DNA of 44,490 bases from Xanthomonas cassavae CFBP 4642. Its GTDB lineage: Bacteria; Pseudomonadota; Gammaproteobacteria; Xanthomonadales; Xanthomonadaceae. The notes under the pieces are model-generated. The model was not told where the DNA came from. It did no database searches and saw nothing but the letters and a program-made list of their open reading frames with translations. Position 1 is the stretch's first letter; each line of letters begins with the position of its first letter. Where the stretch lies: positions 4,724,844 through 4,769,333 of the forward strand of contig NZ_CM002139.1 in the NCBI RefSeq assembly GCF_000454545.1, given 5' to 3'. Positions 26,252 through 35,579 of this stretch are shown piece after piece. Both the position numbers and the translations under genes were made by a program.

Positions 26252-27411
26252 ATGAAGTATCTCTCGCTGGTGTGGGCGCAGCTGTTCCGCAGCAAGACGC
26301 GCACCTTGTTGACGTTGTTGTCGGTGGTGGCGGCATTCCTGTTATTCGGCATGCTCGATTCGGTGCGCGTGGCGTTCACCTCCGGCGGCAGCGTCAGTGG
26401 GGTGGACCGGTTGGTGGTGGCCTCGCGGCTGTCGATCACCCAGTCGCTGCCGATCCGCCTGGAAGCGCAGGTGCGCAGCGTGCCGGGCGTGCGCGATGTG
26501 ACCTCGGCCATGTGGTTCGGCGGCATCTACCGCGACCCGAAGAATTTCTTCCCCAATTTCTCGGTGGCGCCGAACTTCTTCGACGTCTACAGCGAGTGCC
26601 AATTGCCCAAGGACCAGCTCAAGGCCTTTCAGACCACGCGCACCGGCGCGGTGGTGGGCGAAACCCTGGCCAAGGAGTTCGGCTGGAAGATCGGCGATAC
26701 GATTCCGCTGCAGGCCACCATCTTCCCGCGCAGCGGCAGCAACGACTGGCCGTTGCAGCTGGTCGGCATCTTCCGCATGAAGGACCGCACGGTGGCGGCC
26801 AACCAGGAACGCCGGTTGATGATGAACTGGAAATATTTCGATGAATCCAACGACTACATCAAGAACCAGGTGAGCTGGATGACGGTGACCCTGAGCAATC
26901 CCGACCAGGCCTCGCGCGTGGCGCAGGCCATCGATGCGCTCTCGGCCAACTCCGATCACGAAACCAAGTCGCAGACCGAATCGGCGTTCCAGCAGGCCTT
27001 CGTCAAGCAGTTCGCCGATATCGGCCTGATCGTCACCTCGATCATGGCCGCGGTGTTCTTCACCTTGTTGCTGCTGACCGGCAACACCATGGCGCAAGCG
27101 GTGCGCGAGCGCATTCCGGAGCTGGCCACGCTCAAGACGCTGGGCTTCCAGGACCGCACGGTGTTGACCTGGTGATGATCGAATCGGTGTTGCTGATCGG
27201 CCTGGGCGGTTTGATCGGCATGGGCCTGGCCGCGCTGGTGATCCCGGCGGTGTCCGCGCGCAGCGGCGGCCTGATGCCCACGCAGAGCGTGCCGCTGCAG
27301 ACCTGGCTGGTTGCGCTGGCCCTGATGGTCGGGATCGGCTTCGTGGTGGGTGTGCTGCCGGCGTTACGCGCGCAGCGCTTGAAGATCGTCGATGCCCTCG
27401 CCGGCCGCTGA
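26252..27411 (+). pseudogene. FtsX/MacB-type ABC permease, frameshifted
   Basis: Residues from ATG 26252 (MKYLSLVWAQLFRSKTRTLLTLLSVVAAFLLFG) through a periplasmic MacB-PCD-like domain to helices near the end are in one frame, which stops at 27175 (…DRTVLTW). The last two helices (IESVLLIGLGGLIGMGLAALVIP … VALALMVGIGFVVGVLPALRAQRL) continue in another frame to 27411. The reading ACC CTG GTG ATG ATC is restored if one C is added at 27168-27169, so this is a one-base deletion in ACC(C)TGG. Without the last helices the permease is unlikely to function, unless an assembly error is responsible. Confidence 0.85.
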
Positions 27412-27424
27412 CAGGAGCGCGCAG

Positions 27425-28744
27425 ATGCAAAGCAAATGGAAGAACCGTGGTGCAAACCTGCTGTCGGTGGTGGTGCTGGCGGTGGGGCTGGGAATCTGGA
27501 TTGCGTTGCCGTGGATCGGCATGCTGGCGATCGCGGTGGCCCTGGCGCTGTGGCTGGTGGCCACGCGCAGCGGTCGCCTATCGCTGGCGGCCGCGCGCAT
27601 CGGCATCGCCAGCCTGCCGCAGCGCTGGGGGTCCACCTCGGTGATCGTGGTCGGCATCGCCGGCGTGGTTGGCGTGCTGGTGGCGATGCTGGCAATGGGC
27701 GAGGGCTTCCAGGCCACGCTCAACAGCACCGGCGGCGACGCCACCGCGATCGTGTTGCGCGGCGGCTCGCAGGCGGAGACCAATTCGGTAATCACCCGCG
27801 ACCTGGTGCCACTGATCGGCAGCCTGCCCGGCATCGCCAGCGATGCCAACGGGCGCCCGCAGGTGTCGCCGGAGTTGTCGCAGGTGGTCAACATCGCCTC
27901 GCGCGTCGATGGCACCGACGTCAACGCGCAATTGCGTGGCGTGGGCGAGCAGGCCTGGGCGGTGCACCAGAAGATCAAGATCGCACAGGGGCGCCGCTTC
28001 ACCCCCGGCCTGCGCGAACTGGTGGTCGGCAAGGGCGCGTTGAACCAGTTCCGCGGGCTGGAGCTGGGCAAGACGCTCACGCTCGGCAGCCAGCAGTGGA
28101 CCGTGGTCGGCGTGTTCGCCTCCGGCGATGCGCACGATTCGGAGTTGTGGACCGATGCGCAGACGCTGGCCACCACCTACAACCGCAGCGCCTACCAGTC
28201 GATCAATGTGCGCACCACCGGCAAGGCTGGCTTTACGCAGTTCAAGGCCGCCATGGCCGCCGACCCGCGGCTCAAGCTGGATGTGGAAACCACCCGCGCG
28301 TACTACGGCAAGCAGGGCGGCGGCTTGAACAGGTTGATCAGCATCCTGGGCACGGTGATTGGCGCGATCATGGCAGTGGGCGCGGTATTTGGTGCGCTCA
28401 ACACCATGTATGCGGCGGTCGCCACGCGTGCGCGCGAGATCGCCACGATGCGCGCGATCGGCTTTCGCGGCACGCCGGTGATCATGGCGCTGATGCTGGA
28501 AACCATGTTGCTGGCGCTGCTGGGCGGGCTGCTGGGCGGGTTGATCGCCTGGGCGGTGTTCAATGGCTACACGGTCTCCACGCTGGGCAACAACTTCAGC
28601 CAAGTGGTGTTCCAGTTCAAGGTCTCGCCGGAGCTGCTGTGGAGCGGGCTGAAATGGGCGCTGGGCATCGGCTTGGTGGGTGGGCTGTTTCCGGCCCTGC
28701 GGGCGGCGCGGTTGCCAATCACCACTGCCTTGCGTGAGGTGTAG
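27425..28744 (+). CDS. FtsX/MacB-type ABC permease
   Basis: A 439-aa permease, full length. Two N-terminal helices near 10-45 precede a MacB-like periplasmic domain (about 80-300). Three C-terminal helices carry the FtsX signature (GAVFGALNTMYAAVATRAREIATMRAIGFRG). It starts with CAGGAGCGCAG before ATG 27425, 14 bases after the preceding permease gene. Probably the heterodimer partner of the damaged permease. Confidence 0.9.
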   Translation: MQSKWKNRGANLLSVVVLAVGLGIWIALPWIGMLAIAVALALWLVATRSGRLSLAAARIGIASLPQRWGSTSVIVVGIAGVVGVLVAMLAMGEGFQATLNSTGGDATAIVLRGGSQAETNSVITRDLVPLIGSLPGIASDANGRPQVSPELSQVVNIASRVDGTDVNAQLRGVGEQAWAVHQKIKIAQGRRFTPGLRELVVGKGALNQFRGLELGKTLTLGSQQWTVVGVFASGDAHDSELWTDAQTLATTYNRSAYQSINVRTTGKAGFTQFKAAMAADPRLKLDVETTRAYYGKQGGGLNRLISILGTVIGAIMAVGAVFGALNTMYAAVATRAREIATMRAIGFRGTPVIMALMLETMLLALLGGLLGGLIAWAVFNGYTVSTLGNNFSQVVFQFKVSPELLWSGLKWALGIGLVGGLFPALRAARLPITTALREV

Positions 28745-28749
28745 GCGGG

Positions 28750-28792
28750 CGGTGGCCCGCCGGGAATGGGGAATCGGGAGCGGGGAATCGTG
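28750..28792. repeat. GGGAATGGGGAATCGGGA intergenic repeat
   Basis: GGGAATGGGGAATCGGGAGCGGGGAATCG, the same family as the repeats near 9155 and 14815. Non-coding spacer after the export operon. Confidence 0.6.
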
Positions 28793-28928
28793 ACAGCCAA
28801 AGCAGAGCAAATGCGCTGCTGCGGCTGAACATATTGCAGGCTGTCATGGTTTTGTCACCGCAGTGCGGTAGATGCGCGGGCCGGCAGGCCGTAGCCTGCT
28901 CGGCCGTTTGCTCCATTGATGTACTGCC

Positions 28929-30044
28929 ATGACGCGCCTGCTTCTGCTGGCCTGCGCCTGCCTGTGGCTGGCCGGCTGTTCTTCGTCTTCCACCTCGCTC
29001 AGCGAGCGCCTGGTCGCGCCCGGCAGCGTGTCGCCCTTGCTGGACGAAGAGCGCATCGCCGCTACCATCGCCACGGTGCCCAACCGCAGCGGCCATGTGG
29101 TGACGCGCGATCAGGTGCCGATCTTCTGGCGTGCGATCGATCCCGGCCAGTACGCCATGCATTATCGCTACCTGGGCCAGCGCCACGACCCGGCGCACGC
29201 GCTGGATGTGGACTTCACCTTCTCCGTGCCCACCGCCACGTCGCCCGCACCACGCGGCACCATCGTGCTGCTGCACGGCTGGATGATGGATGGCGATTCG
29301 CTGCTGCCCTGGTCGCTGCAGCTGGCGCAGGCCGGCTACCGGGTGATCACCATCGATCTGCGCAACCACGGCCATTCCGGTGGCGGCCCGTCGGGCTACG
29401 GCACGCGCGAGTCCGATGACGTGATCGATGTGCTCAACGCATTGCAGCCGCGTGGCGAAATCCAGGGGCCGCTGTACCTGTTCGGCATTTCCTATGGTGC
29501 GGCCACGGCGCTGTTTACCGCCGACAAGCTTGGCCCGCGCGTCGCCGGCGTGGTGGCAATGGAATCCTTTGCCAATGCCGGCCGCGGCATCCGCGACATG
29601 GTGCCGCACCTGCTGGCCAGCCAGCCCAGCGGCTGGCGGGGGAAGGCGGTGGCGGCCTATGCGCGCTGGCGCTACGCCGACCAGAACATCGATGCGGTGA
29701 TCGCCGCCGCCGATGCCCAGCTCAAGCTGGATCTGGACCATGTCGATGTGGTCCAGGCGCTGGCACACACGCGCAGCTGCGTGCTGCTCCTGCACGGCGA
29801 TGCCGACCAGCACATTCCGGTGACGCATGGCCGCGCACTGGCATTGGCCAGTCCGCGTGCGCATTACCTGGAACTGCCCGGCGAAACGCATCTGAGCCTG
29901 CCGCTGCGGCTGGACCTGCTCGGTGGCCCGATCGATCAGTGGCTGGCCCAGACCGGGCAGGATCCGGCCCACTGCCCTGCGCCGCAACCCTTGCCAGCCT
30001 CCACGCTGGCGGTCGCAACGCCGATGACGGTGCCGCGTAGCTAG
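28929..30044 (+). CDS. Alpha/beta-fold hydrolase lipoprotein
   Basis: A 371-aa predicted outer-membrane or periplasmic lipoprotein. The signal ends in the lipobox LAGC (Cys17). The hydrolase core has LLHGWMMDGDS (oxyanion), nucleophile Ser in FGISYGAAT, the acid probably Asp in LHGDADQHIP, and the His in GETHLSLP. A Pro/Thr-rich C-terminal tail follows. An esterase- or lipase-like role at the cell surface is plausible; substrate unknown. Monocistronic. Confidence 0.85.
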   Translation: MTRLLLLACACLWLAGCSSSSTSLSERLVAPGSVSPLLDEERIAATIATVPNRSGHVVTRDQVPIFWRAIDPGQYAMHYRYLGQRHDPAHALDVDFTFSVPTATSPAPRGTIVLLHGWMMDGDSLLPWSLQLAQAGYRVITIDLRNHGHSGGGPSGYGTRESDDVIDVLNALQPRGEIQGPLYLFGISYGAATALFTADKLGPRVAGVVAMESFANAGRGIRDMVPHLLASQPSGWRGKAVAAYARWRYADQNIDAVIAAADAQLKLDLDHVDVVQALAHTRSCVLLLHGDADQHIPVTHGRALALASPRAHYLELPGETHLSLPLRLDLLGGPIDQWLAQTGQDPAHCPAPQPLPASTLAVATPMTVPRS

Positions 30045-30233
30045 CAGCGGCGTACACGCGTTGGCGAGCCATCGTCAGCTAGGTGTGGAAGACGTCCTCA
30101 GAACCGGAGCGCACGCGGTGGTTTCGAGCACCGGACGCGCCCGTCTGGTGACTGCGTCAGAGGCTGAACCTCGCCCTGCGCGCGTGATCACCCACCACCG
30201 CTTGCCGCGCTGTGCAACTGGCGCGGCTACCGG

Positions 30234-31151
30234 TCAGCGCGCCACGCTCGGCGGCCGCGCACGCAGCACGCTATCGCCGACGAACAGCAGCAGCCCGACC
30301 CAGATCGCAGCAAAGCCAATCGCGCGCGCCTGGTCGAACGGCTCATGGAAGAACCACACGCCCAGCAGCAGCTGCAGGCTCGGCCCGATGTACTGCAGGA
30401 TGCCCACCAGCGACAGCGGGATCCGCCGCACGCCGTACGCAAATCCGATCAGCGGCACCGCCGTCACCACGCCACCGAAGATCAGCAACAGATCGGTGCG
30501 CAGATCCCAGCCGCTGAAGAACGCGCCGCCATCGCCCTGCTCGCCCCATGCGGCAACCAGCAATGCCGGTACGAACAGGTACACGCTTTCCACACCCAGG
30601 CCGGCCACCGGGTCTACCGCCACCAGCTTGCGCAGCAACCCGTAAAGGCCGAACGAGACTGCCAGCCCCAGCGCAATCCACGGCGGCGCCCCGGCATCGA
30701 GGGTCAGCCACAACACGCCGACTGCCGCGCACGCCACCGCCAGCCATTGGATGCCGCGCAGGCGCTCTTTCAGCACCAGCACGCCCAGCAACACGCTCAG
30801 TAATGGATTGATGAAGTAGCCCAGGCTGGCCTCGATCACATGCCCGGCGTTGATGGCCCAGATATACAGGCCCCAATCGAAGGCGATCGCCACGCTGCTG
30901 GCCGCCAGCATCCACAGCGCGCGCGGCTGTGCAGCAATCGTGCGCCACCACCGCAGGCCCGAGCTCGCCACCAGCCACGCAACGACCAGCACTGCGCTCC
31001 ACACGATGCGGTGCGCAATGATCTGCAGCGACGGCACCACCTTGAGCAGATGCCAATACAACGGCACCAGGCCCCAGATCACAAAGCTCGCGGCGGTCAT
31101 CAACAGACCGCGCCGCGCTTCCACTGCCGACACCGGCACCGGCGCGCTCAT
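30234..31151 (-). CDS. rarD: EamA family transporter RarD
   Basis: A 305-aa, ten-helix drug/metabolite transporter. It begins RRGLLMTAASFVIWGLVPLYWHLL and contains HRIVWSAVLVVAWL, LNPLLSVLLG-type (FINPLLSVLLGVLVLKERL) and YIGPSLQLLLGVWFFHEPF, the RarD signatures. The gene name derives from chloramphenicol-sensitivity work in E. coli/Pseudomonas; the substrate is uncertain. Its ATG overlaps the stop of yedA (ATGA), so the two transporters are co-expressed. Confidence 0.9.
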   Translation of the reverse strand: MSAPVPVSAVEARRGLLMTAASFVIWGLVPLYWHLLKVVPSLQIIAHRIVWSAVLVVAWLVASSGLRWWRTIAAQPRALWMLAASSVAIAFDWGLYIWAINAGHVIEASLGYFINPLLSVLLGVLVLKERLRGIQWLAVACAAVGVLWLTLDAGAPPWIALGLAVSFGLYGLLRKLVAVDPVAGLGVESVYLFVPALLVAAWGEQGDGGAFFSGWDLRTDLLLIFGGVVTAVPLIGFAYGVRRIPLSLVGILQYIGPSLQLLLGVWFFHEPFDQARAIGFAAIWVGLLLFVGDSVLRARPPSVAR

Positions 31152-32056
31152 CGCCGCGCCTTGGCCAGGGTGACCACCAGGACGCCCGCCAGGATCACCG
31201 CCATTGCGCCGAAGTCGTGCGCAGTGAACCGCTCATGCCCCAGCCACGCGCCCAGCGCCACCGCAATCACCGGGTTGACGTAGGCGTAGCTGCCGGCCAG
31301 CGCCGGGCGCACGTGGTGCAGCAGCCACACATAGGCGGTGAATGCCACGATCGAACCGAATACGCACAGGTACGCCACCGCCATCAGCCCGTGCGGCGTT
31401 GGCCACGCATGCGGGCGCTCGCCGATCAGCAGGCCGGTACTCACCAGCAATACGCCACCGCACAGCATCTGCCCGGCGGCGGTCATGAAGGGCGATGGCA
31501 GATCGCGGCCACGCGACCACACCGAGCCGAATGCCCAGCCGATCGGTGCGATCAGCAACAGCACCAGCCCACCCGGCGTGGCGGTGAGGCTGCTGCCGGC
31601 ATTGAGCCACACCACGCCCAAAAATCCGATCACGATGCCCAGCCATTCGCCGCCACTGGCATGCTGCCCGCGCAAGGCGCCGAACAAGGCCATCCACAAC
31701 GGCACCGAGGCCACCGCGGTGGCGGCCAGGCCCGAGGACACGCTGCGCTCGGCCAGCACCACCATGCCGTTGCCCAGCAGCAACAGCGCCGCACCCATCA
31801 AGGCCACGTTCTTCCATTGCGCGCGCGTGGGCGCCGCCACGCCGCGCCAGCGCAGCACGCCATAGAGCACGCTGCCGGCGATGATGAAGCGCGCACCGGA
31901 CACCATCGTCAGTGGCTGCGCCCCACCTTCCAACGCGAACCGGATCGCCAGATAGGTCGAGCCCCAGACCACGTAGACCAGCAACAACGCAATAACGACC
32001 AACCCGCTGCGCGCGGGCGCGGGCGCGGGCGCGGCAGCATCGTGAGAGGAAGACAT
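31148..32056 (-). CDS. yedA: EamA family transporter YedA
   Basis: A 302-aa, ten-helix drug/metabolite exporter of YedA size and pattern: VVWGSTYLAIRFALEGGAQPLTMVSGARF near the start, GNGMVVLAERSVSSGLAATAVASVPLWMALF and AYVNPVIAVALGAWLGHERFTAHDFGAM in the second half. Start ATG 32056 is chosen because the protein begins just before the first helix; GAGAGGAAG precedes it. First gene of a two-gene unit with rarD. Confidence 0.88.
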   Translation of the reverse strand: MSSSHDAAAPAPAPARSGLVVIALLLVYVVWGSTYLAIRFALEGGAQPLTMVSGARFIIAGSVLYGVLRWRGVAAPTRAQWKNVALMGAALLLLGNGMVVLAERSVSSGLAATAVASVPLWMALFGALRGQHASGGEWLGIVIGFLGVVWLNAGSSLTATPGGLVLLLIAPIGWAFGSVWSRGRDLPSPFMTAAGQMLCGGVLLVSTGLLIGERPHAWPTPHGLMAVAYLCVFGSIVAFTAYVWLLHHVRPALAGSYAYVNPVIAVALGAWLGHERFTAHDFGAMAVILAGVLVVTLAKARR

Positions 32057-32435
32057 CGGACCTGCCAACTGCAGCGGGAGCTTCGATTCTAGATCACCTG
32101 CACGCGCCCACGCCGCACAGGCAGCGCACGCCCGCGCGCTATCGTCACGATGGAATGCCCATGCAGCGTCGCACTCCCTGGCTGGCCCTGGTCGCGCTAG
32201 GACGGGATTTACTGGTGCCGCTGCATCGCCGCCGGGGCGAGGCATGCATTGTGGCCCGGGTATCCAAAGCCGCCCCGGACAGCGAGGCCATCACGCCTTC
32301 GCTGAAAAACGTCGCGAGCAATCGTCAGGTGAATCTGGACGGCGCGCAGCAACCGGCGTGTACGCGGGCTAGGTAAGGATCCCGGGCACCGGCTGCGCCC
32401 GCCTGGCGGCTACGCAGCAGGTTCGTTGGCCGTGC
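32057..32435. other. Gene-free spacer
   Basis: Lies between the start of yedA and the end of the M28 peptidase, both leftward. It is the presumed promoter region of the yedA-rarD unit. A 73-codon frame on the plus strand (32155-32376) has no ribosome binding site and reads like antisense noise. Confidence 0.4.
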
Positions 32436-34088
32436 TTACTTGCGCGCCGCGTCGCTGCGCGCACGGATGGCCTTGAATTCCGAGCCATCCTGCCAGCTCG
32501 GCCACTGCCGGCCATTGGCCAGCGCAACGCCCACGTCGTAGACCAGCGCGGTATCGGCGGCATGTCCGCTGGCATCCCACTGCGGGCTCCAGCGGTCGCA
32601 GGGCTGGTGATAGCAGTCGGCGAAATACTTCTCGCGCAGCGCCTTGCCCTTGGTGACGCCGCCCTCGCGCATGTCCAGGCCGGGACCGGCGGTAATGGCC
32701 GGCACGCCCATGCGCGCGAAAGCGAAATGGTCGGCGCGGTAGAAGAAGCCCGCTTCCAGATTCGGATCCGGCGAATACGTGCGCCCGCGCGCCTTGGCGG
32801 CCTGCTCCAGATCCCCTTCCAGCGACACCCGTCCACGCCCCCATGAAGCGATGTCGCGGGTGGGGCCATCGGGGCTGAACATCTCCATATTGAGCACCGC
32901 CACGGTCTTGTCCAACGGCGCCAGCGGATGCGCGGCATAGTAGTTGGCACCGAGCAGACCCTTCTCTTCGGCAGTCAACGCGATGAAGTACAGCGTGCGC
33001 TGCGGCCTGGGGCCGGCAGCGAACACGCGCGCCAGTTCCAGCACGCTGGCCACGCCGGTGGCGTTGTCCACCGCGCCACGGCGCACCGTATCGCCGGAGG
33101 CGTCGGCCTTGCCGATTCCGAACGCATCCCAGTGCGCGGAGAAGATCACCGTCTCGTCCGGGTGTTGGCTGCCGGTGAGCTTGGCCACCACGTTATGGGT
33201 GACCACGCGTTCGCGCTTGAGCTTGAAGTCCACCGACAGGCGCGCATCGCCCAGCGCCACCGGCGCGAAGTCGCGCTGCTGCGCGCGCGCCTTGGCCTGC
33301 TCGAAGTCCAGCCCGGCCTGCTTGAACAGCGACTGTGCCAGTGCGTGCTGCATCCAGCCACGCACCTGCACATGCTGCGCGCGGGCATCGGCATCGCTGC
33401 GTTCGATATCGAACAGCGGCGACAGGCCCGAGCTCTGCACCGTGGCCCAGCCGTACGCGGCCGGCGCGGGCTCGTGCACGATCAGCACGCCGGCCGCGCC
33501 ACGCCGCGCGGCTTCTTCGTACTTGTAGGTCCAGCGGCCGTAATAGGTCACCGCCTTGCCATCGAATGCGCCCGGCTGCGCGCTCTCGAAGTCGGCATCG
33601 TTGATCAGCACCACCGCGATCTTGCCGCGCAGATCCACGCCCTTGTAATCGTCCCACTGCCGCTCCGGCGCGCTGATGCCGTAGCCCACGAACACCAGCG
33701 GCGCATTCTTCAGCGCCACTGCGGCCTGCGGACGCAGACTCTGCAAGGTCACATCGGTGCCATTGACCAGGGTCTGGGGCTTGCCGCCCACGCGCAGGGT
33801 CGCCTGCACCGGTCCCTCCACCTGCGCGCGCACCAGCGGCACCGCCTGCGTCCAGCGGCCCTGCTCGCCACCGGGCTGCAGACCCGCCGCCTTGAATCGT
33901 TCAACCAGGTAATCGACGGTGCGCTGCTCGCCGGCACTGGCCGGCGCACGGCCCTCGAATGCGTCCGATGCCAACAGACGCACGTGCCGCGACAACGCGT
34001 CGGCATCGATGCCGCCACCGGGCAGATCGTTGGCGGCCTGCGCCACGCCTCCCACGAACAAGCAGGCGGACAACAACAGGATGCGCAT
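32436..34088 (-). CDS. Secreted M28 family metallopeptidase
   Basis: A 550-aa zinc aminopeptidase/carboxypeptidase-like protein with a signal peptide (MRILLLSACLFVGGVAQAA). A PA (protease-associated) insert lies about 130-270. The catalytic M28 domain follows: zinc His/Asp in FSAHWDAFGIG and GAVDNATGVASVLELAR, Glu pair in LTAEEKGLLGA, and the last His in DCYHQPCDRW, with two Cys likely forming a disulfide. Probably released into the periplasm or medium to degrade peptides. The start codon is ATG 34088, just ahead of the signal peptide. Confidence 0.9.
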   Translation of the reverse strand: MRILLLSACLFVGGVAQAANDLPGGGIDADALSRHVRLLASDAFEGRAPASAGEQRTVDYLVERFKAAGLQPGGEQGRWTQAVPLVRAQVEGPVQATLRVGGKPQTLVNGTDVTLQSLRPQAAVALKNAPLVFVGYGISAPERQWDDYKGVDLRGKIAVVLINDADFESAQPGAFDGKAVTYYGRWTYKYEEAARRGAAGVLIVHEPAPAAYGWATVQSSGLSPLFDIERSDADARAQHVQVRGWMQHALAQSLFKQAGLDFEQAKARAQQRDFAPVALGDARLSVDFKLKRERVVTHNVVAKLTGSQHPDETVIFSAHWDAFGIGKADASGDTVRRGAVDNATGVASVLELARVFAAGPRPQRTLYFIALTAEEKGLLGANYYAAHPLAPLDKTVAVLNMEMFSPDGPTRDIASWGRGRVSLEGDLEQAAKARGRTYSPDPNLEAGFFYRADHFAFARMGVPAITAGPGLDMREGGVTKGKALREKYFADCYHQPCDRWSPQWDASGHAADTALVYDVGVALANGRQWPSWQDGSEFKAIRARSDAARK

Positions 34089-34243
34089 CGGATTCACGGT
34101 GAGGCCTTGCAACGGATGGATGACAGACAGTTTACAAGCGCGGGCCAGGAAGCGGTTGTTGAAACAACGAAGCAGCCGCTGGCACACCGGCATCTCCCTT
34201 CTACACACAAGGCTATTGGCATCGGCGCAGCACCAACCTCGTC

Positions 34244-35182
34244 TCAACGCGCCGCACGATCCAGCCAGCAGCCCAAGCCCTGCGCGTTGAGTTCGATATC
34301 GGTGGCCAGCAGCTGCGCCACGGCCGCATCGTCCAGCCGGCAACCGTGCTGGCGGGCACGCTCCAGGTACAGCGCGGTCAGCGCCGCCACCATGCAGCGG
34401 TGGCGATCCGCGTGTGCCGCGCAGCCCAGCGCAATCGCGGTCATCGCGTGGATCTGCTGCACCAGCGTCTGCGCCAACGGGCCGGGCGATTCGACCCGGC
34501 CATAGTGGGTGAGATACATCGCCTGCGGCGCGGCTTCCATCAGCCGCGCGATCGAGTGCAGCATCGCCTCCGGTTCGAACTGCACCGGCGAGGACGTTGG
34601 CAGGATGAAGGCACCTTGCGCACTATCGAGCTGGCGATACGACAGGCCGAAGGTATCGCCGGTGAACCAGCTGCGGCAGCGCGCATCCCACACGCACAGG
34701 TGGTGCCGCGCATGTCCGGGAGTATCGACCGTGCACAGCGCGCGTTCGCCGAGCAGCACCGCCTGCCCGTCGACAGCCTCCACCACCCGTTCGGCTGGCA
34801 CCGGCACGATCTGGCCATAGCTGCGCGCCATTTCTTCCTGCCCATACACCGCAGTGGCACCGGCGATCAGGCGGGTGGGGTCGATCATGTGCGGCGCACC
34901 GCGCGGATGCACCAGCACGCGCGCATTGGGCAGGTGCTGCAGCAAGGCGCCGGCACCGCCAGCGTGATCCAGATGCACATGGGTCAGGATCAACCAGTCC
35001 ACCTGCGCAGGCGTCAGCCCGGCCGCCTGCACGGCAGCAAGCAGGCGCGGCACCGACAACGATGTTCCGCAATCGATGAAGGCGCCGCGCTGGGCCTCCA
35101 CGATCAGGTATGCCGCATCGAACTGCGCCCCGCCAAAGCCGGTATCGATAGTATGAATGCTGGAATCAACCGGTGCTGTCAT
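34244..35182 (-). CDS. Metallo-beta-lactamase-fold hydrolase
   Basis: A 312-aa hydrolase of the MBL superfamily. The zinc site HxHxDH is in LTHVHLDHAGG, further His in DTPGHARHH, and Asp/His in WFTGDTFGL and YLTHYGRVE. It has a C-terminal helical extension (about 230-312). No signal peptide. Start ATG 35182 follows GGAG. Substrate unknown. Confidence 0.88.
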   Translation of the reverse strand: MTAPVDSSIHTIDTGFGGAQFDAAYLIVEAQRGAFIDCGTSLSVPRLLAAVQAAGLTPAQVDWLILTHVHLDHAGGAGALLQHLPNARVLVHPRGAPHMIDPTRLIAGATAVYGQEEMARSYGQIVPVPAERVVEAVDGQAVLLGERALCTVDTPGHARHHLCVWDARCRSWFTGDTFGLSYRQLDSAQGAFILPTSSPVQFEPEAMLHSIARLMEAAPQAMYLTHYGRVESPGPLAQTLVQQIHAMTAIALGCAAHADRHRCMVAALTALYLERARQHGCRLDDAAVAQLLATDIELNAQGLGCWLDRAAR

Positions 35183-35579
35183 TGCGACTCCGTAGCTGCA
35201 CGACGAGTGACGCCACGACCGTACCATCATCGGCGCGCCGTGCCGTGCCGTATCGCCATTGGCGCACCGGCAGTGGCGTTCTCCGGACTGCGCCGCACCC
35301 ACCGGAACGTGCGCCGCGACAGCGGCATACCGATGGATTCCCTGGACTGCGGTGGCGGTCCGGGGTCATGGGCTCCAGTCGAGCACCGCAGCAGCGCAAT
35401 CAATGACTTCGCAGCTGCGCTGCAGATCCAGTCACCGCGCACGCGGCGCCGACGATTCCAAGCATGAGCATGAGGTATCTGGCACGGTCGAGCGCCGGAC
35501 ACACACACCGCCAGCCTCCTGCACGACGCACGATGCACTGGCCATACGCATCCGGCCAAGCCCCGCCTTGCCGTTGCGA
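35183..35579. other. Gene-free spacer
   Basis: 397 bases between the end of trpS and the start of the MBL gene, both leftward. Large open frames crossing this region on the plus strand are antisense to trpS and lack support. No terminator with a clear T-run was seen. Confidence 0.4.

Noticed and set aside
32155..32376. 73-codon frame between yedA and the M28 peptidase
   Set aside because: No ribosome binding site, Arg/Ala-rich and without family resemblance.
32928..34505. 525-codon open frame on the plus strand
   Set aside because: Antisense to the M28 peptidase, with no domain pattern and no ribosome binding site.
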